Shown piece by piece: positions 42,818 through 49,187 of a stretch of 50,025 nucleotides of DNA. A model generated the notes under the pieces. The model saw nothing but the letters and a program-made list of their open reading frames with translations. It searched no databases and was not told the DNA's origin. Source of the DNA: CAVURW01 sp963743595 (lineage in GTDB: Bacteria; Verrucomicrobiota; Verrucomicrobiia; Methylacidiphilales; UBA1321); the NCBI GenBank assembly GCA_963743595.1, contig CAVURW010000005.1, positions 1 through 50,025 of the forward strand. Reading direction: 5' to 3'. The position numbers and the translations under genes are program-made. The first letter of the stretch is position 1; every line of letters begins with the position of its first letter.

Positions 42818-43618
42818 ATGAATATCGAAATCATCACCATCATTGTAATTGCCATCGCGATCGGTCTCATCCTGAGTCTGCCGCTGCTTTTCAAGTTCCG
42901 CCGCGCATTTCTGGTGCCGGAGGGCTACGCGGGCTTGCTCTATCGCAAAGGCAAGTTCATGAAGGTTCTGGGCGTGGGTCGTCACATTCTCTGGGGTCGG
43001 CACTACAACTGGAACGCGTTGGACACGCGCAAAGCGACGCTGCAAGTTGCCGGCCAGGAAGTTCTGACGGCGGACAATGTTGGCCTCAAGGTGAGCCTAC
43101 TGGTCACTTATCAGGTGGCCGACCCGGCCAAGGCCGCGCACGAAACGCAGAACTGGCAGGGCGACCTCTACAACGCCGCGCAGGTTGCGCTCCGTGCCGT
43201 CACGGGCGGCGTGACGATTGAGGCGTTGCTTGGCCAGCGTTTGGATATCGGCGCCCAACTCCTCGCCCGCGTGCAGCCGGATGCCGCGAAGATCGGTCTC
43301 AACGTCGTCGCCGTCGAAATCAAGGACGTCGTGCTGCCGGCTGACTTGAAGCGTGCCTTCGCCGATGTCTTGAAGGCGAAGCAGGAAGGCCAGGCGGCAC
43401 TGGAGCGCGCCCGTGGCGAAAGCGCGTCCCTGCGCAACCTCGCGAACGCAGCGCGCGTCCTCGACGGCAATCCGGCGCTGATGAATCTTCGTCTCCTGCA
43501 GTCGCTGACGGCGGCACACAATGCGGGCAGCACGTTGGTGCTTGGCTTGCCGGGCGGCTTTGTGCCGCTCAAGCAGCAAACCAAGCCGGCCGGTGCCGAA
43601 AACCACGATGCAACTTAA
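42818..43618 (+). CDS. SPFH/band-7 (slipin-like) membrane protein
   Basis: 266 aa. N-terminal membrane helix (IITIIVIAIAIGLILSLPLLF, residues 4-24), then the SPFH domain: VPEGYAGLLYRKGKF, DTRKATLQVAGQEVLTADNVGLKVSLLVTYQV, VVAVEIKDVVLPADLKRAFADVLKAKQEGQAALERARGE, with the coiled tail. Slipins form oligomeric membrane scaffolds; slipin genes are reported in some RNA-repair (RtcB-type) neighbourhoods. It is the only protein gene inside the tRNA array apart from the elements. Start MNIEII follows an A-rich stretch without a clear ribosome-binding site. Confidence 0.85.
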   Translation: MNIEIITIIVIAIAIGLILSLPLLFKFRRAFLVPEGYAGLLYRKGKFMKVLGVGRHILWGRHYNWNALDTRKATLQVAGQEVLTADNVGLKVSLLVTYQVADPAKAAHETQNWQGDLYNAAQVALRAVTGGVTIEALLGQRLDIGAQLLARVQPDAAKIGLNVVAVEIKDVVLPADLKRAFADVLKAKQEGQAALERARGESASLRNLANAARVLDGNPALMNLRLLQSLTAAHNAGSTLVLGLPGGFVPLKQQTKPAGAENHDAT

Positions 43619-43624
43619 CCACGC

Positions 43625-43663
43625 GGACGGAGGCGAGAGCCCCCGTCCGCACTTTAATTTCAA
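43625..43663 (+). terminator. Hairpin after the SPFH gene
   Basis: GCGGACGG pairs with CCGTCCGC around an inner GGC-GAGA-GCC stem; only short T stretches follow. A weak terminator or a processing hairpin before tRNA-Cys. Confidence 0.5.
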
Positions 43664-43738
43664 ATCCCGTTGGCCGAACAGTTCAGGCGGCGGCCTGCAA
43701 AGCCGCAGACGCTGGTGTGATTCCAGCACGGGATTCCA
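43664..43738 (+). tRNA. tRNA-Cys (GCA)
   Basis: 75 nt. Acceptor ATCCCGT / ACGGGAT, anticodon arm GCGGC-CTGCAAA-GCCGC, T-arm GCTGG-TGTGATT-CCAGC, discriminator T, CCA. Confidence 0.88.
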
Positions 43739-43744
43739 TTTTAT

Positions 43745-43819
43745 CGGGCATAGGTGTTGAGAGACACACGCCGGTCTTCCAAACCGGAATAGAGGGCGCG
43801 CTACCCTCATGCCCGTCCA
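43745..43819 (+). tRNA. tRNA-Gly (TCC)
   Basis: 75 nt. Acceptor CGGGCAT / ATGCCCG, anticodon arm CCGGT-CTTCCAA-ACCGG, T-arm GAGGG-CGCGCTA-CCCTC, discriminator T, CCA. Confidence 0.88.
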
Positions 43820-43823
43820 TTTT

Positions 43824-43917
43824 CCCAAGTGAATCCGGTTCGCCGGCGGAGACCCCGCAGGGTCGAAGGTGCTGGCGCACGGCCACCATGCCGGGTGCCG
43901 GATTCAGTGCGCTTGGG
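43824..43917 (+). ncRNA. Structured RNA of 94 nt without CCA
   Basis: Closed by CCCAAG (43824-43829) with CTTGGG (43912-43917) and TGAATCCGG (43830-43838) with CCGGATTCA (43898-43906). The interior carries the segment 43867-43887 shared with the 62-nt tRNA-like RNA at 37637. Class unknown; a Y-RNA-like or guide role is only a guess. Confidence 0.55.
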
Positions 43918-43927
43918 ATTGTTTTTC

Positions 43928-44002
43928 GCGACGCGAACACCGGTGCCGGCCAGGACTTTCACAGGCCTGGCTGCGGCGGTTCAACTCCGCCTTCGTGTCG
44001 CG
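43928..44002 (+). tRNA. tRNA-like RNA, possible TCA anticodon, no CCA
   Basis: Extended 10-bp acceptor GCGACGCGAA / TTCGTGTCGC stacked on T-arm GGCGG-TTCAACT-CCGCC (the only canonical T-loop here). Stem GCCAGGAC / GGCCTGGC (one mismatch) closes a 7-nt loop TTTCACA, which would give TCA, an opal or selenocysteine-type anticodon. No CCA is encoded and the D-arm is unclear, so this may be a non-tRNA structure. Confidence 0.4.
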
Positions 44003-44005
44003 TTT

Positions 44006-44080
44006 GGGTTGCAAACTTTGATAGTGAAGTCCCGGCTCTTAACCGGCGAGAACTCGGTGCGAATCCGAGGCGACCCACCA
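44006..44080 (+). tRNA. tRNA-Lys (CTT)
   Basis: 75 nt. Acceptor GGGTTGC / GCGACCC, anticodon loop CTCTTAA with a four-pair stem, T-arm CTCGG-TGCGAAT-CCGAG, ACCA. D-region A/T-rich with no GG. Confidence 0.85.
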
Positions 44081-44085
44081 TTTCC

Positions 44086-44161
44086 GCATCCGTGGTGAAA
44101 TTATGATCATGCTCCGCTTCGAACGGAGAGTTTGCAGGTGGGAGTCCTGCCGGATGCACCA
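44086..44161 (+). tRNA. tRNA-Arg (TCG)
   Basis: 76 nt. Acceptor GCATCCG / CGGATGC, anticodon arm CTCCG-CTTCGAA-CGGAG, T-arm GCAGG-TGGGAGT-CCTGC, ACCA. Confidence 0.88.
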
Positions 44162-44167
44162 GTTTAT

Positions 44168-44244
44168 GCCGCGTTAGTCCAACTACAAGAGACGCTCCGC
44201 TCAGACCGGAGAGGTTGGGGGTGGAAATCCCTCACGCGGCACCA
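44168..44244 (+). tRNA. tRNA-Leu (CAG), class I shape
   Basis: 77 nt. Acceptor GCCGCGT / ACGCGGC, D-arm GTC...GAC, anticodon arm CTCCG-CTCAGAC-CGGAG, five-base variable loop AGGTT, T-arm with loop TGGAAAT, ACCA. Leu tRNAs normally have a long variable arm. Confidence 0.85.
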
Positions 44245-44248
44245 TTTC

Positions 44249-44323
44249 GCCCACGTAGTCCAACGCAGAGACGGCGCACTTAAAACGCGCACAGTGCCGG
44301 TGCAAATCCGGCCGTGGGCACCA
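44249..44323 (+). tRNA. tRNA-Leu (TAA), class I shape
   Basis: 75 nt. Acceptor GCCCACG / CGTGGGC, D-arm GTC...GAC, anticodon loop CTTAAAA, five-base variable loop, T-arm GCCGG-TGCAAAT-CCGGC, ACCA. Confidence 0.85.
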
Positions 44324-44324
44324 G

Positions 44325-44401
44325 CCGCGTGTAGTCCAATCAGAAGAGACGTTCCGCTCAAGACGGAAAGGTTGCAGGTGCGAGTCCTGCCACGCGGACC
44401 A
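44325..44401 (+). tRNA. tRNA-Leu (CAA), class I shape
   Basis: 77 nt. Acceptor CCGCGTG / CACGCGG, D-arm GTC...GAC, anticodon arm TTCCG-CTCAAGA-CGGAA, variable loop AGGTT, T-arm GCAGG-TGCGAGT-CCTGC, ACCA. Confidence 0.85.
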
Positions 44402-44405
44402 ATTT

Positions 44406-44493
44406 GGAATGCCAACCGGTCAAGCGTGCCGGGCCTCGGTGCTAACGAGTGCGTGCCTTCGGGCAAGTGGTGCAAGTCCACGACATTCCGCCA
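44406..44493 (+). tRNA. tRNA-Ser (GCT)
   Basis: 88 nt, class II. Acceptor GGAATGC / ACATTCC (6 of 7), anticodon arm CTCG-GTGCTAA-CGAG, variable arm TGCC-TTCG-GGCA, T-loop TGCAAGT, discriminator G, CCA. Confidence 0.85.
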
Positions 44494-44494
44494 T

Positions 44495-44586
44495 GCGCGT
44501 GTAGCTCAAAGCGAGCAGGCGGCTTTATAACCCGCGTCGCACTAGATGAGTGCCTGGATCCGGAGCGTTACCGGACGCGCGCACCA
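44495..44586 (+). tRNA. Class II tRNA, probably anticodon TAT
   Basis: 92 nt. Acceptor GCGCGTG / CGCGCGC, anticodon stem GCGG / CCGC with loop TTTATAA (TAT, Ile AUA), long variable arm GCACT-AGATG-AGTGC, T-arm TCCGG-AGCGTTA-CCGGA, ACCA. A long variable arm is not normal for Ile; other loop registers would give TTA or ATA. Confidence 0.7.
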
Positions 44587-44592
44587 ATTTCC

Positions 44593-44668
44593 GTCCCCAT
44601 AGCTCAAAGCAGAGAGCGGGCGCGTCCTAAGCGCCAGGTTGCTGGTGAGAGTCCGGCTGGGGACACCA
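44593..44668 (+). tRNA. tRNA-Arg (CCT)
   Basis: 76 nt. Acceptor GTCCCCA / TGGGGAC, D-arm GCTC...GAGC, anticodon arm GGCGC-GTCCTAA-GCGCC, T-arm GCTGG-TGAGAGT-CCGGC, ACCA. Confidence 0.88.
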
Positions 44669-44672
44669 TTTC

Positions 44673-44690
44673 GCGGGTGTGGTTCAACAG
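44673..44690 (+). pseudogene. 5' fragment of a further tRNA, cut by element 3
   Basis: GCGGGTGTGGTTCAACAG follows the regular ATTTC spacer and looks like acceptor plus start of a D-arm. It is interrupted at 44691 by the first end box of element 3; its remainder should lie beyond the window. Confidence 0.65.
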
Positions 44691-44823
44691 TAATGTAAAG
44701 TGTTCAGTAATGTTGAGCGATTCCTTCCAAGCCCCATGGAAAGCAGGCCGAGAGCAGCAAATACTTCACATTAATGAGGAGATTTCCCACAGTTTCCTTT
44801 CAACACCTAACGAAAGGAAACCA

Positions 44824-46944
44824 ATGCTTGTAAAACTGCGGCCAAAAACTCATCAAACGTACAGTTCACTCCCGGTTCTCGGACCCATCGCGAATGCTTT
44901 CACGGATTGGGTTAAGCGATACGGTTACGCGTTTCGCTCGATGCAAATGCAACTTGGGAGCCTTCGGCACCTTGACCGGTTCTTTCGTCGGCGGGGTCGG
45001 CACCACTTGGAAGATTTAAGGTCGGATGACTTTACCGAAGCACGCCGGCGGCTTGCCGGCGGCAAGTCGCCGATGGGCGGAACGATTCGGCTGATGCAAC
45101 GGTTCTTGGAGGAAAAGCATAATTTGGCGCCGAACCCGATTCCCGCCACGCGTGTTGAGGCTGAATTGGCGCGCTTTTCTGATTATCTAAAACAGGTGCG
45201 GGGGGTCGCACAACCCACCATCGCCGGGAACCTGAGTTGCGTTCGAGCTTTCCTGAAATTCATCGGTTACGAGCGTTCGCGGTGTGCCATTGCTCATTTG
45301 GATTTACGACTGATCGAGGCTTTCTTGCGTAACCAGGCCAAAACTTGCAGTCGACGCAGCCTAAAATATGTCGACTGGTCCGTGCGTGGGTTTCTGAGGT
45401 TCCAACATGCGACAGGAGTTTTGCCGCGACCGCTTCATGACCTGATGAGTCGGGTGCAGGTTTATCGCTTGGAACAACTGCCCAGAGCGATTCCTTGGAC
45501 AGAGGTTCAGGAACTTCTGCGCTCCATCAAGCACCGCCAACCGAACGATTTGCGTGATTTCACGATGCTCTTTCTCATGGCGACTTACGGGTTGCGACGC
45601 AGCGAGGTGGTTGCATTGACGCTGGATGACATCGACTGGCGCGCTGGTATCCTGCGAGTGCCTCAACGGAAGACCGGGCAGCACTTGGCCTTACCGCTGA
45701 CCGACGAAGTCGGCGATTGCCTGCAACGGTACCTGCGGCACGGGCGACCGCCTACGCATCACCGTGAACTTTTTCTGCGCCTCCTTGCACCTGTGGTCCC
45801 GCTGCACAGCGGTGCCTTGAATCATATTCTGAATGAGCGGATTCGCCGTAGTGGCCTGCAATTGGACACTCATGGCACACATTGCTTTCGCCATTCCTTT
45901 GCCATGCGGTTGCTACACAAGGGCGTAGCGTTAAAGACCATCGGAGACACACTGGGTCACCGTGCCGTGGAAAGCACAGGAGTCTATTTGCGCCTCGGAG
46001 TTGAAGAACTGCGCGGAGTGGGTTTGGAGGTGCCCCCAGCAGCAGCGGCTTCAGAGTTACGTGGAAGCGGATGGCAAAAGCAACTGCCTCCCACCCGGCA
46101 CAAAACCAGTCGACGGCCACCCACCCGATTCCGCAGCGGGTTGGCCGCGGCCTTGAAAGGGTACCTCGCCACTCAGCGGACGTTAGGTCGAGTATACCAC
46201 AAAGAGGCCGGCATTTTGCTCCGGTGGGATGCATTCCTTCACGAACATCAGCCAGGTGCGCGATTCGTTGGCCGCCAAGCATTCCAACACTGGGCCGCCA
46301 GTTTGAGTGAATTGGCCCCGGTTGTGCAGCAGCACCACTTACGGTGCGTCCACAACTTTCTGCTTTTCCATTCCCGCGATCACAGGGTGCGCTTTATTCC
46401 GGACCCAAGCACCTTCCCAAAGAGGTCGGGGCCACGTCCCCCGCGGTTAGTGTCTGAGGCCGAAATGGCACAACTCCTGGCCACCGCTGCCAGCTTGCGC
46501 CCATCTTCCGCAAACCCATTGAAGGCGCAGACTTTTCGGATTGCTTTGATCCTCCTTTACTGTTGTGGCTTGCGTCGCGGAGAACTTCTCCGCCTGCGGA
46601 TCGATCATTTTGATCCCCACCGGGATCTGCTTCGGGTCGAAGGCTCCAAGTTCCACAAATCGCGCTTGGTGCCATTATCCGGCTCGGTAGCTCAGGAGCT
46701 TCGATCGTACTTGGACCTGTGTCGCCAAAAGCATTTGGCCATGGAACCGGGAAGGTTCCTGATTTGGAACCAAGATTGCCCGGAATCGGAAACGCATCGC
46801 ACATGCAACGCGTTCAATCGAACTTGGTGGCGGCTGTGCTTGGCAGCAGGCATTCTGGATGGGCGAGGTCGTCCCCCTCGTATTCATGATCTGCGCCAGT
46901 ATGCCGGGTTCCGGAATATGCCGGGTGGAACGGTTTGCCCCTGA
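44824..46944 (+). pseudogene. Fused double tyrosine recombinase, disrupted by RIT element 2
   Basis: ATG 44824 follows GAAAGGAAACC. Residues ~1-420 form a complete recombinase: ATYGLRRSEVVALTLDD, RKTGQHLALPL, HCFRHSFAMRLLHKG, LGHRAVESTGVYLR. A linker (about 420-450) leads to a second one: LKGYLATQRTLGRVYHKE core-binding part, YCCGLRRGELLRLR, GSKFHKSRLVPL, then IHDLR, where the frame runs into element 2 at 46900 and stops at 46944. The second domain lacks its last H and catalytic Tyr. A fusion of two recombinases in one chain is unusual; the missing end should lie past the right end of element 2. Confidence 0.8.
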
Positions 46945-47028
46945 TTTTACAGCCTTGTCGATGTCTTCCGCCCGGCATAGTCCTGACTGATCTTTTTTCC
47001 TATGCTCGGCACGAAAGGAAAAGATCAA

Positions 47029-48270
47029 ATGAATACATTCTTCCGAGACAAGAACACAATCGAACGGATGAAAGAAGGCCCGCTGGGCCAATACATCGTT
47101 CAATATGCAAACCAGATGCGAGCTGAGGGCTATGCCCGACAGTCAGGTTGCATCGAAATTCGACTGGTTGCCAGCTTCAGTCGATGGCTGGATCACAGAG
47201 GAATCGCCACGAAGCAGATAACAGATCAACACACCGTCGACTTTCTTCGGTCCAGAAAGCGTTGCGGTTACCAATCCACCAATGCCGATCATGCCGCCTT
47301 GGCACGTTTGATGAGACTTCTGAGGAAACAAGGCGTGATCACGGAAAGGGGACCGAAAGCAGCCCTGTCGCCGAGTGAAGTTTTACTCGATGAGTACGAT
47401 GGGTATCTGCAAAACGAACGATCCCTCGTTCTCAGCACGCGAATCAATTACCGGCCTTTCATTCGTCGGTTCTTGGCGGGCAAGTTCGCCGCTGGCTCGG
47501 TGGATTTATCCGCCTTGTGCGCCAAGGATGTCATCAAGTTCGTGCAGGCAAGTGCGGGGCAACTAATTCCCAAGCGGGCACAGTTGATGACCACCGCACT
47601 ACGCTCGTTCCTACGCTTCGCCCAATACCGTGGAGATCTCAAATCAAATCTGGCCTCCTGCGTGCCTTCCGTTGCGAGTTGGTCACTCTCCTCGGTGCCG
47701 AAGGCTCTCCCACGCCCCCATGTGAAACAATTGTTGGCGGGCTGCGACCGGACCACAGCGGCCGGACGACGAGATTACGCCATGCTGTTGTTATTGGCTC
47801 GTCTTGGCTTGCGAGGCGGCGAGGTCGCTAACCTTGCTCTGGAGGACATGGACTGGGAAGGAGGGAGCATCACCGTCCATGGCAAGACAGGTCGAGTCGA
47901 CCAGTTGCCTTTGCCCAACGACGTGGGGAGGGCAATTGCCGCATACTTGAAAGCGGGCCGCCCCAAAAATTCGGATTCCAGACGCTTGTTTCTCCGCCTC
48001 AAAGCGCCCTTGACGGGTTTCCACGATCAGCGCGCCGTCGGTTCTCTGGTCCGGAACGCCTTGGCCAAGGCAGGGATTGATTGGCCGCGAAAAGGCGCGC
48101 ACCAGTTCCGCCACACACTCGCCTCCGACATGTTGCGCCAAGGTCGCTCACTGAGCGAAATTGGAGAGATTCTGCGACATCGGAGTCCACAGACGACGGC
48201 CATTTATGCCAAGGTGGATCTTGGTTCCCTTCGTTCGTTGGCGTTGCCTTGGCCAGGAGGTGGACGATGA
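47029..48270 (+). CDS. RIT tyrosine recombinase A (element 2)
   Basis: 413 aa from ATG 47029 (MNTFFRDKNTIERMKEGPLG), preceded by GAAAGGAAAA. Catalytic motifs RLGLRGGEVANLALED, HGKTGRVDQLPLP, HQFRHTLASDML and LRHRSPQTTAIYAK are intact. Clearly homologous throughout to 41133-42371 of element 1 but diverged, so the two elements are separate arrivals, not a recent duplication. Confidence 0.9.
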   Translation: MNTFFRDKNTIERMKEGPLGQYIVQYANQMRAEGYARQSGCIEIRLVASFSRWLDHRGIATKQITDQHTVDFLRSRKRCGYQSTNADHAALARLMRLLRKQGVITERGPKAALSPSEVLLDEYDGYLQNERSLVLSTRINYRPFIRRFLAGKFAAGSVDLSALCAKDVIKFVQASAGQLIPKRAQLMTTALRSFLRFAQYRGDLKSNLASCVPSVASWSLSSVPKALPRPHVKQLLAGCDRTTAAGRRDYAMLLLLARLGLRGGEVANLALEDMDWEGGSITVHGKTGRVDQLPLPNDVGRAIAAYLKAGRPKNSDSRRLFLRLKAPLTGFHDQRAVGSLVRNALAKAGIDWPRKGAHQFRHTLASDMLRQGRSLSEIGEILRHRSPQTTAIYAKVDLGSLRSLALPWPGGGR

Positions 48271-49187
48271 ACGCGCTGAACAAAGGAGTCCGGGATTACA
48301 TCAAGATGCGCCGCTGCTTGGGATACAAGCTGCAAGAGGCCCCGGCATTGCTCTTCGATTTCGCTGCGTTTCTGCAAAAGCAGGGCGCTGCGCACATCAC
48401 CATCCCGTTGGCGGTCCGGTGGGCGCAACGCAACCCAAAGGCGCAACCTGCGGAGTGGGCGCGCCGATTGACGTGTGTCCGAGGTTTTGCTCGGTACTGG
48501 ATTGCCACGGACCCGGCAACAGAGATACCAGCCTGGGGCTTGATGCCGCATCGACCCCAGCGCGCACGCCCCTATTTTTACACGGACACGGAGATTCGGC
48601 ATCTGCTCCAAGCCGCCCGACAGATGGGGGGGCTGCCAGGAGAGATGTACAACTGCCTATTCGGGCTCCTCCCGGTCACGGGCCTGCGCATCAGTGAGGC
48701 CCTGAACCTCCGACCCGAGGATGTGGATTTGGATCAGGGTATGCTGGTGATTGTGGGCGCCAAATGTGGCAAGTCCCGCTGGGTGCCGATTCACGCCACC
48801 ACACAAAAGGTTCTGGCTGATTACGTGCGGCAGCGTGACCAGGTCTTTCGCCGAGTGCTCCCTTACTTCTTTGTCTCCCGGCGAGGTAATCGTTCGGACG
48901 GTGGGCAAGTCCGACGCACCTTCTACAGGTTGTCCCGCCAAATTGGGCTGCGCGGACCCAATGCCAGTCGCGGGCCACGTCTTCACGACTTTCGCCACCG
49001 CTTTGCTCTGCGAACCTTGATTGGTTGGTATCGTTCAGGGCGTGAGATCGAGCCGCGACTCCCAGTCCTTTCCACCTATTTGGGCCATGTCCACGTCGCG
49101 GACACCTATTGGTATCTGAGCGCATGTCCTGAGTTGATGGGACTGGCAGTGAAGCGCTTGGAAAAGCGCTGGGAGGATCCCAGATGA
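48267..49187 (+). CDS. RIT tyrosine recombinase B (element 2)
   Basis: 306 aa (MNALNKGVRDYIKMRRCLG), the same length as the element 1 protein. Motifs VTGLRISEALNLR, GAKCGKSRWVPIH, LHDFRHRFALRTLI and LGHVHVADTYWYL are intact. ATGA overlap with recombinase A at 48267-48270. Confidence 0.92.
   Translation: MNALNKGVRDYIKMRRCLGYKLQEAPALLFDFAAFLQKQGAAHITIPLAVRWAQRNPKAQPAEWARRLTCVRGFARYWIATDPATEIPAWGLMPHRPQRARPYFYTDTEIRHLLQAARQMGGLPGEMYNCLFGLLPVTGLRISEALNLRPEDVDLDQGMLVIVGAKCGKSRWVPIHATTQKVLADYVRQRDQVFRRVLPYFFVSRRGNRSDGGQVRRTFYRLSRQIGLRGPNASRGPRLHDFRHRFALRTLIGWYRSGREIEPRLPVLSTYLGHVHVADTYWYLSACPELMGLAVKRLEKRWEDPR

Noticed and set aside
43097..44530. Open frames on both strands in the second half of the array and opposite the SPFH gene
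   Set aside because: Shadows of the SPFH gene or of tRNA sequence; composition follows RNA stems.
37637..44690. CRISPR array
   Set aside because: Regular spacing near 75-90 bp comes from tRNA genes with short ATTTC-like spacers; there are no identical repeats and no cas genes.
44449..44823. Recombinase N-terminal extension from 44449
   Set aside because: It would read through three tRNA genes and the element 3 end; ATG 44824 has a ribosome-binding site and a proper N-terminus.
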